Positions 13,070 to 27,010 are shown, counted from the stretch's first letter. The stretch is 64,000 nt of DNA from Coriaria nepalensis (GCA_027186245.1 CP114481.1:51429501-51493500); one strand, 5' to 3'. The notes: generated from the sequence alone by a model not told the origin. Numbers and translations are program-made.

Positions 13070-15206
13070 AACTTGTGTTTGTAGTGCAAAAATAGAATGC
13101 GTTCGACTTGCTTTGAAATAAGTTATTGACTTCAAATGACTCATTGAAATGATTTTAAGGTTAAACGAATGCACACTTTCCTTGCATTGATCATTTGCAA
13201 GTTATGCACAAAACTTGTCTTTGTAGTGAAAAATTAGAATTCGTTGGAATTGTTTTGAAAGAAGATATTGAGTTGAAATGACTCATTAAAATGATTTTAA
13301 GGTTAAACGAATGGACACTTTCCCTGCATTGATCATTTGCAAGTTATGCACAAAACTTGTGTGTGTAGTGCAAAAATAGAATTCGTTCGACTTGCTTTGA
13401 AATAAATTATTGACTTGAAATGACTCATTGAAATGATTGTAAGGTTAAATGAATGCACACTTTCCTTGCATTGATCATTTGCAAGTTATGCACAAAACTT
13501 GTGCTTGTAGTGCAGAAATAGAATTTGTTCGAGTGCCTTTGAAAGAAGATATTGAGTTGAAATGACTCATTGTAATGATTTTAAGGTTAAACGAATGGAC
13601 ACTTTCCTTGCATTGATCATTTGCAAGTTATGCACAAAACTTGTGTTTGTAGTGCAAAAATAGAATTCGTTCGATTTGCTTTGAAATAAGTTATTGACTT
13701 CAAATGACTCATTGAAATGATTTTAAGGTTAAACGAATGCACACTTTCCTTGCATTGATCATTTGCAAGTTATGCACAAAACTTGTGTTTGTATGAAAAA
13801 TTAGAATTCGTTGGAATTGCTTTGAAAGAAGATATTGAGTTGAAATGACTCATTAAAATGATTTTAAGGTTAAACGAATGCACACTTTCCTTGCATTGAT
13901 CATTTGCAAGTTATGCACAAAACTTGTGTTTGTAGTGCAAAAATAGAATTCGTTCGAATTGCTTTGAAAGAAGATATTGAGTTGAAATGACTCATTGAAA
14001 TGATTTTAAGGTTAAACGAATGCACAATTTCGTTGCATTGATCATTTGGAAGTTATGCACAAAACTTGTGTTTGTAGTGCAAAAATAGATAGCGTTCGAC
14101 TTGCTTTGAAAGAAGATATTGAGTTGAAATGACTCATTGAAATGATTTTAAGGTTAAACGAATGGACACTTTCCTTGCAATGATCATTTGCAAGTTATGC
14201 ACAAAACTTGTGTTAGTAGTGCAAAAATAGAATTCGTTCGGCTTGCTTTGAAATATGTTATTGACTTGAAATGACTCATTGAAATGATTTTAAGGTTAAA
14301 TGAATGCACACTTTCCTTGCATTGATCATTTGCAAGTTATGCACAAAACTTGTGTTTGTAGTGCAAAAATAGAATGCGTTCGACTTGCTTTGGAATAAGT
14401 TATTGACTTCAAATGACTCATTGAAATGATTTTAAGGTTAAACGAATGCACACTTTCCTTGCACTGATCATTTGCAAGTTATGCACAAAACTTGTGTTTG
14501 TAGTGCAAAAATAGAATGCGTTCGACTTGCTTTGAAATAAGTTATTGACTTCAAATGACTCATTGAAATGATTTTAAGGTTAAACGAATGCACACTTTCC
14601 TTGCATTGATCATTTGCAAGTTATGCACAAAACTTGTCTTTGTAGTGAAAAATTAGAATTCGTTGGAATTGTTTTGAAAGAAGATATTGAGTTGAAATGA
14701 CTCATTAAAATGATTTTAAGGTTAAACGAATGGACACTTTCCCTGCATTGATCATTTGCAAGTTATGCACAAAACTTGTGTGTGTAGTGCAAAAATAGAA
14801 TTCGTTCGACTTGCTTTGAAATAAATTATTGACTTGAAATGACTCATTGAAATGATTGTAAGGTTAAATGAATGCACACTTTCCTTGCATTGATCATTTG
14901 CAAGTTATGCACAAAACTTGTGCTTGTAGTGCAGAAATAGAATTTGTTCGAGTGCCTTTGAAAGAAGATATTGAGTTGAAATGACTCATTGTAATGATTT
15001 TAAGGTTAAACGAATGGACACTTTCCTTGCATTGATCATTTGCAAGTTATGCACAAAACTTGTGTTTGTAGTGCAAAAATAGAATTCGTTCGATTTGCTT
15101 TGAAATAAGTTATTGACTTCAAATGACTCATTGAAATGATTTTAAGGTTAAACGAATGCACACTTTCCTTGCATTGATCATTTGCAAGTTATGCACAAAA
15201 CTTGTG
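13070..15206. repeat. Five-monomer block duplicated at 1419 bp
   Basis: About 13070-13787 is repeated at 14489-15206 with very few differences. Markers are CTTGTCTTTGTAGTG at 13214 and 14633, the GGAATTGTTTTGAAAG variant that follows it, GTGTGTAGTGC, and the GTGCTTGTAGTGCAGAAATAG monomer. The offset is ten monomers minus the single-base deletion at about 13793 (GTATGAAA), which lies just outside the first copy. The five monomers between the copies are unrelated to the duplicated block. Confidence 0.85.
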
Positions 15207-16920
15207 TTCGTAGTGCAAAAATAGAATTTGTTCGAGTGCCTTTGAAATAAGTTATTGACTTGAAATGAGTCATTGAAATGATTTTAAGGTTAAACGAATG
15301 CACACTTTCGTTGCATTGATCATTTGGAAGTTATGCACAAAACTTGTGTTTGTAGTGCAAAAATGGATAGCGTTCGACTTGCTTTGAAAGAAGATATTGA
15401 GTTGAAATGACTCATTGAAATGATTTTAAGGTTAAACTAATGGACACTTTCCTTGCATCGATCATTTGCAAGTTATGCACAAAACTTGTGCTTGTAGTGC
15501 AGAAATAGAATTCGTTCGAGTGCCTTTGAAATAAGTTATTGACTTGGAATGACTCATTGAAATGATTTTAAGGTTAAACGAATGCACACTTTTCCTGCAT
15601 TGATCATTTGCAAGTTATGCACAAAAGTTGTGTTTGTTGTGAAAAAATAGAATTCGTTCGACTTGCTTTGAAATATGTTATTGACTTGAAATGACTCATT
15701 GAAATGATTTTAAGGTTAAACGAATGCACACTTTCCTTGCAATGATCATTTGCAAGTTATGCACAAAACTTGTGTTAGTAGTGCAAAAATAGAATTCGTT
15801 CGACTTGCTTCGAAATATGTTTTTGACTTGAAATGACTCATTGAAATGATTGTAAGGTTAAACGAATGCACACTTTCCTTGCATTGATCATTTGCGAGTT
15901 ATGCGCAAAACTTGAGTTCGTAGTGCAAAAATAGAATTTGTTCGAGTGCCTTTGAAATAAGTTATTGACTTGAAATGAGTCATTGAAATGATTTTAAGGT
16001 TAAACGAATGCACACTTTCGTTGCATTGATCATTTGGAAGTTATGCACAAAACTTGTGTTTGTAGTGCAAAAATGGATAGCGTTCGACTTGCTTTGAAAG
16101 AAGATATTGAGTTGAAATGACTCATTGAAATGATTTTAAGGTTAAACTAATGGACACTTTCCTTGCATCGATCATTTGCAAGTTATGCACAAAACTTGTG
16201 TTTGTAGTGAAAAAATAGAATTCGTTCGACTTGCTTTGAAATAAGTTATTCACTTGAAATGACTCATTGAAATGATTTTAAGGTTAAACGAATGCACACT
16301 TTCATTGCATTGATCATTTGCAAGTTATGCACAAAACTTGTGTTTGTAGTGCAAAAATAGAATTCGTTCGACTTGCTTTGAAAGAAGATATTGAGTTGAA
16401 ATGACTCATTGAAATGATTTTAAGGTTAAACGAATGCACACTTTCCTTGCATTGATCATTTGCAAGTTATGCACAAAAGTTGTGTTCGTAGTGCAAAAAT
16501 AGAATTCGTTCGAGTGCCTTTGAAATAAGTTATTGACTTGGAATGACTCATTGAAATGATTTTAAGGTTAAACGAATGCACACTTTTCCTGCATTGATCA
16601 TTTGCAAGTTATGCACAAAAGTTGTGTTTGTTGTGAAAAAATAGAATTCGTTCGACTTGCTTTGAAATATGTTATTGACTTGAAATGAGTCATTGAAATG
16701 ATTTTAAGGTTAAACGAATGCACACTTTCGTTGCATTGATCATTTGGAAGTTATGCACAAAACTTGTGTTTGTAGTGCAAAAATGGATAGCGTTCAACTT
16801 GCTTTGAAAGAAGATATTGAGTTGAAATGACTCATTGAAATGATTTTAAGGTTAAACGAATGGACACTTTCTTTGCATTGATCATTTGCAAGTTATGCAC
16901 AAAACTTGTGTTTGTAGTGA
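15200..16920. repeat. Five-monomer higher-order repeat, two and a half copies
   Basis: The marker AAATGGATAGCG occurs at 15361, 16071 and 16781, exactly 710 apart. The linked markers TTCGTAGTGCAAAAATAG at 15207 and 15917 and TGAGTCATTG at about 15268, 15978 and 16688 keep the same spacing. A separate monomer (TTTGTTGTGAAAAAATAG at about 15635 and 16629) repeats at 994 bp, so the third copy is a chimera in which another register has been spliced in. This is the second independent five-monomer unit in the window. Confidence 0.85.
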
Positions 16921-19900
16921 AAAAATAGAATTCGTTCGACTTGCTTTGAAATAAGTTATTGACTTGAAATGACTCATTGAAATGATTTTAAGGTTAAATG
17001 AATGCACACTTTCCTTGTATTGATCATTTGCAAGTTATGCACAAAACTTGTGCTTGTAGTGCAAAAATAGAATGCGTTCGACTTGCTTTGGAATAAGTTA
17101 TTGACTTCAAATGACTCATTGAAATGATTTTAAGGTTAAACGAATGCACACTTTCCTTGCACTGATCATTTGCAAGTTATGCACAAAACTTGTCTTTGTA
17201 GTGAAAAATTAGAATTCGTTGGAATTGCTTTAAAAGAAGATATTCAGTTGAAATGACTCATTAAAATGATTTTAAGGTTAAACGAATGGACACTTTCCTT
17301 GCATTGATCATTTGCAAGTTATGCACAAAACTTGTGTTTGTAGTGCAAAAATAGAATTCGTTCGACTCGCTTTGAAAGAAGATATTGAGTTGAAATGACT
17401 CATTGAAATGATTTTAAGGTTAAACGAATGCACACTTTCCTTACAATGATCATTTGCAAGTTATGCACAAAACTTGTGTTTGTATTGCAAAAATAGAATT
17501 TGTTCGACTTGCTTTGAAATAAGTTATTGACTTGAAATGACTCATTGAAATTACTTTAAGGTTAAACGAATGGACACTTTCCTTGCAACGATCATTTGCA
17601 AGTTATGCACAAAACTTGACTTTGTAGTGCAAAAATAGAATGCGTTCGACTTGCTTTGAAATAAGTTATTGACTTGAAATGACTCATTGAAATGATTTTA
17701 AGGTTAAACGAATGGACACTTTCCTTGCATTGATCATTTGCAAGTTATGCACAAAACTTGTGTTTGTAGTGCAAAAATAGAATTCATTCGAATTGCTTTG
17801 AAAGAAGATATTGAGTTGAAATGACTCATTGAAATGATATTAAGGTTAAACGAATGCACACTTTCCTTGCAATGATCATTTGCAAGTTATGCACAAAAGT
17901 TGACTTTGTAGTGCAAAAATAGAATGCGTTCGACTTGCTTTGAAATAAGTTACTGACTTGAAATGACTCATTGAAATGATTTTAAGGTTAAACGAATGGA
18001 CACTTTCGTTGCATTGATCATTTGGAAGTTATGCACAAAACTTGTGTTTATAGTGCAAAAATAGATAGCGTTCGACTTGCTTTGAAAGAAGATATTGAGT
18101 TGAAATGACTCATTGAAATGATTTTAAGGTTAAACGAATGGACACTTTCCTTGCAATGATCATTTGCAAGTTATGCACAAAACTTGTGTTAGTAGTGCAA
18201 AAATAGAATTCGTTCGACTTGCTTTGAAATATGTTATTGACTTGAAATGACTCATTGAAATGATTGTAAGGTTAAACGAATGCACACGTTCCTTGCATTG
18301 ATCATTTGCAAGTTATGCACAAAACTTGTGTTTGTAGTGAAAAAATAGAATTCGTCCGACTTGCTTTGAAATAAGTTATTGACTTGAAATGACTCATTGA
18401 AATGATTTTAAGGTTAAACGAATGGACACTTTCCTTGCAATGATCATTTGCAAGTTATGCACAAAACTTGACTTTGTAGTGCAAAAATAGAATGCGTTCG
18501 ACTTGCTTTGAAATAAGCTATTGACTTGAAATGACTCATTGAAATGATTTTAAGGTTAAACGAATGGACACTTTCCTTGCATTGATCATTTGCAAGTTAT
18601 GCACAAAACTTGTGTTTGTAGTGCAAAAATAGAATTCGTTCGAATTGCATTGAAAGAAGATATTGAGTTGAAATGACTCATTGAAATGATATTAAGGTTA
18701 AACGAATGCACACTTTCCTTGCAATGATCATTTGCAAGTTATGCACAAAACTTGACTTTCTAGTGCACAAATAGAATGTGTTCGACTTGCTTTGAAATAA
18801 GTTAGTGACTTGAAATGACTCATTGAAATGATTTTAAGGTTAAACGAATGCACACTTTCCTTGCAATGATCATTTGCAAGTTATGCACAAAACTTGACTT
18901 TGTAGTGAAAAAATAGAATGCGTTCGACTTGCTTTGAAATAAGTTATTGACTTCAAATGACTGATTGAAATGATTGTAAGGTTAAACGAATGCACACTTT
19001 CCTTGCATTGATCATTTGCAAGTTATGCAAATAAGTTGTGTTTGTAGTGAAAAAATAGAATTCGTTCGAATTGCTTTGAAAGAAGATACTGAGTTGAAAT
19101 GACTCATTGAAATGATATTAATCTTAAACGAATGGACACTTTCTTTGCATTGATCATTTGCAGGTTATGCACAAAACTTGTGTTTGTAGTGCAAAAATAG
19201 AATTCGTTCGACTTGCTTTGAAATAAATTATTGACTTGAAATGACTCATTGAAATGATTGTAAGGTTAAACGAATGCACACTTTCCTTGCATTGATCATT
19301 TGCAAGTTATGCACAAAAGTTGTGTTTGTAGTGAAAAAATAGAATTCGTTCGAATTGCTTTGAAAGAAGATATTGAGTTGAAATGACTCATTGAAATGAT
19401 ATTAAGGTTAAGCGAATGCACACTTTCCTTGCAATGATCATTTGCAAGTTATGCACAAAACTTGACTTTGTAGTGCAAAAATAGAATGCGTTCGACTTGC
19501 TTTGAAATAAGTTATTGACCTGAAATGACTCATTGAAATGATTTTAAGGTTAAACGAATGGACACTTTCGTTGCATTGATTATTTGGAAGTTATGCACAA
19601 AACTTGTGTTTGTAGTGCAAAAATAGATAGCGTTCGACTTGCTTTCAAAGAAGATATTGAGTTGAAATGACTCATTGAAATGATTTTAAGGTTAAACGAA
19701 TGGACACTTTCCTTGCAATGATCATTTGCAAGTTATGCACAAAACTTGTGTTAGTAGTGCAAAAATAGAATTCGTTCGACTTGCTTTGAAATATCTTATT
19801 GACTTGAAATGACTCATTGAAATGATTGTAAGGTTAAACGAATGCACACTTTCCTTGCATTGATCATTTGCGAGTTATGCGCAAAAGTTGTGTTCGTAGT

Positions 19901-22900
19901 GCAAAAATAGAATTCGTTCGAGTGCCTTTGAAATAAGTTATTGACTTGAAATGACTAGTTGAAATGATTTTAAGGTTAAATGAATGCACACTTTCCTTGC
20001 ATTGATCATTTGCAAGTTATGCACAAAACTTGTGTTTGTATTGCAAAAATAGAATTTGTTCGACTTGCTTTGAAATAAGTTATTGACTTGAAATGACTCA
20101 TTGAAATTACTTTAAGGTTAAATGAATGGACACTTTCCTTGCAACGATCATTTGCAAGTTATGCACAAAAGTTGTGTATGTAGTGAAAAAATAGAATTCG
20201 TTCGAATTGCTTTGAAAGAAGATATTGAGTTGAAATGACTCATTGAAATGATTATAAGGTTAAACGAATGGACACTTTCCTTTCAATGATCATTTGCAAG
20301 TTATGCACAAAACTTTTGTTTGTAGTGCAAAAATAGAATTCGTTCGACTTGCTTTCAAATAAGTTATTGACTTGTAATGACTCATTGTAATGATTTTAAG
20401 GTTAAACGAATGCACACTTTCCTTGCATTGACCATTTGCAAGTTATGCACAAAAGTTGTGTTTGTAGTGAAAAAATAGAATTCGTTCGAATTGCTGTGAA
20501 AGAAGATATTGAGTTGAAATGACTCATTGAAATGATATTAAGGTTAAACGAATGCACACTTTCCTTGCAATGATCATTTGCAAGTTATGCACAAAACTTG
20601 ACTTTGTAGTGCAAAAATAGAATGCGTTCGACTTGCTTTGAAATAAGTTATTGACTTGAAATGACTCATTGAAATGATTTTAAGGTTAAACGAATGGACA
20701 CTTTCCTTGCATTGATCATTTGCAAGTTATGCACAAAACTTGTGTTTGTAGTGCAAAAATAGAATTTGTTCGACTTGCTTTGAAATAAGTTATTGACTTG
20801 AAATGACTCATTGAAATGATTTTAAGGTTAAATGAATGCACACTTTCCTTGCATTGATCATTTGCAAGTTATGCACAAAAGTTGTGTTTGTAGTGAAAAA
20901 ATAGAATTCGTTCGAATTGCTTTGAAAGAAGATATTGAGTTGAAATGACTCATTGAAATGATATTAAGGTTAAACGAATGCACACTTTCCTTGCAATGAT
21001 CATTTGCAAGTTATGCACAAAACTTGACTTTGTAGTGCAAAAATAGAATGCGTTCGACTTGCTTTGAAATAAGTTATTGACTTGAAATGACTCATTGAAA
21101 TGATTTTAAGGTTAAACGAATGGACACTTTCCTTGCATTGATCATTTGCAAGTTATGCACAAAACTAGTGTTTGTAGTGCAAAAATAGAATTCGTTCGAC
21201 TTGCTTTGAAATAAATTATTGACTTGAAATGACTCATTGAAATGATTGTAAGGTTAAACGAATGCACACTTTCCTTGCATTGATCATTTGCAAGTTATGC
21301 ACAAAAGTTGTGTTTGTAGTGAAAAAATAGAATTCGTTCGAATTGCTTTGAAAGAAGATATTGAGTTGAAATGACTCATTGAAATGATATTAAGGTTAAA
21401 CGAATGCACACTTTCCTTGCAATGATCATTTGCAAGTTATGCACAAAACTTGACTTTGTAGTGCAAAAATAGAATGCGTTCGACTTGCTTTGAAATAAGT
21501 TATTGACTTGAAATGACTCATTGAAATGATTTTAAGGTTAAACGAATGGACACTTTCGTTGCATTCATCATTTGGAAGTTATGCACAAAACTTGTGTTTG
21601 TAGTGCACAAATAGATAGCGTTCGACTTGCTTTGAAAGAAGATATTGAGTTGAAATGACTCATTGAAATGATTTTAAGGTTAAACGAATGGACACTTTCC
21701 TTGCAATGATCATTTGCAAGTTATGCACAAAACTTGTGTTAGTAGTGCAACAATAGAATTCGTTCGACTTGCTTTGAAATATGTTATTGACTTGAAATGA
21801 CTCATTGAAATGATTGTAAGGTTAAACGAAGGCACACTTTCCTTGCATTGATCATTTGCGAGTTATGCGCAAAACTTGTGTTTGTAGTGCAAAAATAGAA
21901 TGCGTTCGACTTGCTTTGAAATAACTTATTGACTTGAAATGACTCATTGAAATGATTGTAAGGTTAAACGAATGCACACTTTCCTTGCCTTGATCATTTG
22001 CAAGTTATGCACAAAAGTTGTGTTTGTAGTGCAAAAATAGAATTCGTTCGAATTGCTTTGAAAGAAGATATTGAGTTGAAATGACTCATTGAAATGATTT
22101 TAAGGTTAAACGAATGGACGCTTTCCTTGCAATGATCATTTGCAAGTTATGCACAAAACTTGTGTTTGTAGTGCAAAAATAGAATTCGTTCGAATTGCTT
22201 TGAAATAAATTATTGACTTGAAATGACTCATTGAAATGATTGTAAGGTCAAACGAATGCACACTTTCCTTGCATTGATCATTTGCAAGTTATGCACAAAA
22301 CTTGTGTTTGTAGTGCAAAAATAGAATTCGTTCGACTTGCTTTGAAATAAATTATTGACTTGAAATGACTTATTGAAATGATTGTAAGGTTAAACGAATG
22401 CACACTTTCCTTGCATTGATCATTTGTAAGTTATGCACAAAACTTGTGTTTGTAGTGCAAAAATAGAATTTGTTCGACTTGCTTTGAAATAAGTTATTGA
22501 CTTGGAATGACTCATTGAAATGATTTTAAGGTTAAACGAATGCACACTTTCCATGCATTGATCATTTGCAGGTTATGCACAAAAGTTGTGTTTGTAGTGA
22601 AAAAATAGAATTCGTTCGAATTGCTGTGAAAGAAGATATTGAGTTGAAATGACTCATTGAAATGATATTAAGGTTAAACGAATGCACACTTTCCTTGCAA
22701 TGATCATTTGCAAGTTATGCACAAAACTTGACTTTGTAGTGCAAAAATAGAATGCGTTCGACTTGCTTTGAAATAAGTTATTGACTTGAAATGACTCATT
22801 GAAATGATTTTAAGGTTAAACGAATGGACACTTTCCTTGCATTGATCATTTGCAAGTTATGCACAAAACTTGTGTTTGTAGTGCAAAAATAGAATTCGTT

Positions 22901-25155
22901 CGACTTGCTTTGAAATAAATTATTGACTTGAAATGGCTCATTGAAATGATTGTAAGGTTAAACGAATGCACACTTTCCTTGCATTGATCATTTGCAAGTT
23001 ATGCACAAAACTTGTGTTTGTAGTGAAAAAATAGAATTCGTTCGACTTGCTTTTAAATAAGTTATTGACTTCAAATGACTCATTGAAATGATTTTAAGGT
23101 TAAACGAATGCACACTTTGCTTGCAATGATGATTTGCAAGTTATGCACAAAACTTGACTTTGTAGTGCAAAAATAGAATGCGTTCGACTTGCTTTGAAAT
23201 AAGGTATTGACTTGAAATGACTCATTGAAATGATTTTAAGGTTAAACGAATGGACACTTTCCTTGCATTGATCATTTGCAAGTTATGCACAAAACTTGTG
23301 TTTGTAGTGCAAAAATAGAATTCGTTCGACTTGCTTTGAAATAAATTATTGACTTGAAATGACTTATTGAAATGATTGTAAGGTTAAACGAATGCACACT
23401 TTCCTTGCATTGATCATTTGCAAGTTATGCACAAAACTTGTGTTTGTAGTGACAAAATAGAATTCGTACGACTTGCTTTGAAATAAGTTATTGACTCGGA
23501 ATGACTCATTGAAATGATTTTAAGGTTAAACGAATGCACACTTTCCTTGCATTGATCATTTGCAAGTTATGCACAAAACTTGTGTTTGTAGTGCAAAAAT
23601 AGAATGCGTTCGACTTGCTTTGAAATAAATTATTGACTTGAAATGACTCATTGAAATGATTGTAAGGTTAAACGAATGCACACTTTCCTTGCATTGATCA
23701 TTTGCAAGTTATGCACAAAACTTGTGTTTGTAGTGCAAAAATAGAATGCGTTCGACTTGCTTTGAAATAAATTATTGACTTGAAATGACTCATTGTAATG
23801 ATTTTAAGGTTAAACGAATGCACACTTTCCTTGCATTGATCATTTGCAAGTTATGCACAAAACTTGTGTTTGTAGTGCAAAAATAGAATTCGTTCGACCT
23901 GCTTTGAAATAAATTATTGACTTGAAATGACTCATTGAAATGATTTTAAGGTTAAACGAATGGACACTTTCCTTGCAATGATCATTTGCAAGTAATGCAC
24001 AAAACTTGTGTTTGTAGTGAAAAAATAGAATTCGTTCGAATTGCTTTGAAAGAAGATATTGAGTTGAAATGACTCATTGAAATGATTTTAAGGTTAAACG
24101 AATGGACACTTTCCTTGCAATGATCATTTGCAAGTTATGCACAAAACTTGTGTTTGTAGTGCAAAAATAGAATTCGTTCGACTTGCTTTGAAATACGTTA
24201 TTGACTTCAAATGACTGATTGGAATGATTTTAAGGTTAAACTACTGGACACATTCCTGGCATTGATCATTTGCAAGTTATGCACAAAACTTGTGTTTGTA
24301 GTGAAAAAATAGAATTCGTTCGACTTGCTTTGAAATAAGTTATTGACTTGAAATGACTCATTGAAATGATTTTAAGGTTAAACGAATGCACACTTTCCTT
24401 GCAATGATCATTTGCAAGTTATGCACAAAACTTGACTTTGTAGTGCAAAAATAGAATTCGTTCGACTTGCTTTGAAATAAATTATTGACTTGAAATGACT
24501 TATTGAAATGATTGTAAGGTTAAATGAATGCACACTTTCCTTCCATTGATCATTTGCAAGTTATGCACAAAACTTGTGTTTGTAGTGAAAAAATAGAATT
24601 CGTTCGACTTGCTTTGAAATAAGTTATTGACTTGAAATGACTCATTGAAATGATTTTAAGGTTAAACGAATGCACACTTTCCTTGCAATGATCATTTGCA
24701 AGTTATGCACAAAACTTGACTTTGTAGTGCAAAAATAGAAAGCGTTCGACTTGCTTTGAAATAAGTTATTGACTTGAAATGACTCATTGAAATTATTTTA
24801 AGGTTAAACGAATGGACACTTTCCTTGCATTGATCATTTGCAAGTTATGCACAAAACTTGTGTTTGTAGTGAAAAAATAGAATTCGTTCGACTTGCTTTG
24901 AAAGAAGATATTGAGTTGAAATGACTCATTGAAATGATATTAAGGTTAAACGAATGCACACTTTCCTTGCAATGATCATTTGCAAGTTATGCACAAAACT
25001 TGACTTTGTAGTGCAAAAATAGAATGCGTTCGACTTGCTTTGAAATAAGTTATTGACTTGAAATGACTCATTGAAATGATTTTAAGGTTAAACGAATGGA
25101 CACTTTCCTTGCATTGATCATTTGCAAGTTATGCACAAAACTTGTGTTTGTAGTG
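16921..25155. repeat. Middle-left domain; GACTTT variants become common
   Basis: Monomers reading CTTGACTTTGTAG instead of CTTGTGTTTGTAG become frequent from about 17.6 kb and are rare before. Dispersed block copies include the ATAGATAGCG marker at 18061, 19623 and 21611 (offsets of 11 and 14 monomers) and TTGCTGTGAAAG at 20491 and 22621 (15 monomers, 2130 bp). Register is fully conserved: AAGTTATG at 20156 and 24274 lies on the same grid as at 16748. The first monomer of the divergent ACTACTGG subfamily appears at 24241. I found no gene or insertion. Confidence 0.75.
24210..24340. repeat. First member of the divergent ACTACTGG subfamily
   Basis: This subfamily carries a linked set of changes: GACTGATTGGAATG in place of GACTCATTGAAATG, AAACTACTGGACACATTCCTGG in place of the usual AAACGAATG...CTTTCCTTG stretch, and in most later copies CATTTACAAGTTATGCAG and GTTTGGAGTGCG. 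The first copy, at 24241, lacks the last two changes and so may be ancestral or recombinant. Further members have CTACTGG at 25519, 26513, 30489, 30773, 33897, 38583, 41849, 44689, 48097, 52925, 53635 and 63007. None was seen before 24 kb. It loses the TGACTCA heptamer and the AACGAAT CpG. Confidence 0.85.
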
Positions 25156-27010
25156 CAAAAATAGAATTCGTTCGACCTGCTTTGAAATAAATTATTGACT
25201 TGAAATGACTCATTGAAATGATTGTAAGGTTAAACGAATGCACACTTTCTTTCCATTGATCATTTGCAAGTTATGCACAAAACTTGTGTTTGTAGTGAAA
25301 AAGTAGAATTCGTACGACTTGCTTTGAAATAAGTTATTGACTTGAAATGACTCATTGAAATGATTTTAAGGTTAAACGAATGGACACTTTCCTTGCAATG
25401 ATCATTTGCAAGTAATGCACAAAACTTGATTTTGTAGCGCAAAAATAGAATTCGTTCGACTTGCTTTGAAATAAGTTATTGACTTCAAATGACTGATTGG
25501 AATGATTTTAAGGTTAAACTACTGGACACATTCCTGGCATTGATCATTTACAAGTTATGCAGAAAACTTGTGTTTGGAGTGCGAAAATATAATGCGTTCG
25601 ACTTGCTTTGAAATAAGTTATTGACTCGGAATGACTCATTGAAATGATTTTAAGGTTAAACGAATGCACACTTTCCTTGCAATGATCATTTGCAAGTAAT
25701 GCACAAAACTTGATTTTGTAGCGCAAAAATAGAATGCCTTCGACTTGCTTTGAAATAACTTATTGACTTGAAATGACTCATTGAAATGATTTTAAGGTTA
25801 AACGAATGGACACTCTCCTTGCATTGATCATTTGCAAGTTATGCACAAAACTTGTGTTTGTAGTGCAAAAATAGAATTCGTTCGACTTTCTTTGAAATAA
25901 ATTATTGACTTGAAATGACTCATTGAAATGATTGTAAGGTTAAACGAATGCACACTTTCCTTGCATTGATCATTTGCAAGTTATGCACAAAACTTGTGTT
26001 TGTAGTGCAAAAATAGAATTCGTTCGACTTTCTTTGAAATAAATTATTGACTTGAAATGACTCATTGAAATGATTGTAAGGTTAAACGAATGCACACTTT
26101 CCTTGCATTGATCATTTGCAAGTTATGCACAAAACTTGTGTTTGTAGTGAAAAAATAGAATTCGTTCGACCTGCTTTGAAATAAATTATTGACTTGAAAT
26201 GACTCATTGAAATGATTGTAAGGTTAAACGAATGCACACTTTCTTTCCATTGATCATTTGCAAGTTATGCACAAAACTTGTGTTTGTAGTGAAAAAGTAG
26301 AATTCGTACGACTTGCTTTGAAATAAGTTATTGACTTGAAATGACTCATTGAAATGATTTTAAGGTTAAACGAATGGACACTTTCCTTGCAATGATCATT
26401 TGCAAGTAATGCACAAAACTTGATTTTGTAGCGCAAAAATAGAATTCGTTCGACTTGCTTTGAAATAAGTTATAGACTTCAAATGACTGATTGGAATGAT
26501 TTTAAGGTTAAACTACTGGACACATTCCTGGCATTGATCATTTACAAGTTATGCAGAAAACTTGTGTTTGGAGTGCGAAAATAGAATGCGTTCGACTTGC
26601 TTTGAAATAAGTTATTGACTCGGAATGACTCATTGAAATGATTTTAAGGTTAAACGAATGCACACTTTCCTTGCAATGATCATTTGCAAGTAATGCACAA
26701 AACTTGATTTTGTAGCGCAAAAATAGAATGCCTTCGACTTGCTTTGAAATAACTTATTGACTTGAAATGACTCATTGAAATGATTTTAAGGTTAAACGAA
26801 TGGACACTCTCCTTGCATTGATCATTTGCAAGTTATGCACAAAACTTGTGTTTGTAGTGCAAAAATAGAATTCGTTCGACTTTCTTTGAAATAAATTATT
26901 GACTTGAAATGACTCATTGAAATGATTGTAAGGTTAAACGAATGCACACTTTCCTTGCATTGATCATTTGCAAGTTATGCACAAAACTTGTGTTTGTAGT
27001 GCAAAAATAG
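25156..27010. repeat. Seven-monomer duplication, offset 994 bp
   Basis: About 25156-26020 is repeated at 26150-27010. Markers are TTCGACCTGC at 25171 and 26165, CTACTGG at 25519 and 26513, and the CAAGTAATGCAC plus GTAGCGC monomers. Few differences were noticed: AAATATAATGCG at about 25585 versus AAATAGAATGCG, and TTATTGACTTC versus TTATAGACTTC at about 26471. The minus-strand open frames of 60 codons here are copies of each other for this reason. Confidence 0.88.

Larger units (their letters stand above)
1..13790. repeat. Left, diverged domain holding all length variants
   Basis: Two linked monomer types are mixed here. One reads GAATTGC then AAAGAAGATATTGAG; the other reads GACTTGC then AAATAAGTTATTGAC. 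Single-base deletions lie near 803, 1172, 3357, 3726, 4293, 4576, 9110, 9320 and 9817, an insertion at about 10805 (GTTTTGTAG) and a deletion at about 13793 (GTATGAAA). By register count the array is 9 bases short of a perfect 142-bp grid at 10358, 8 short at 13199, and 9 short from 16748 onward. Many private substitutions such as TTTGGTTGC, CCGACTTTC and GGATAAAC make this the oldest-looking part. No gene or non-satellite sequence is seen. Confidence 0.85.

Noticed and set aside
24210..24340. ACTACTGG monomer as an inserted element
   Set aside because: It keeps the 142-bp length and aligns with other monomers over its whole length, so it is a diverged subfamily rather than an insertion.
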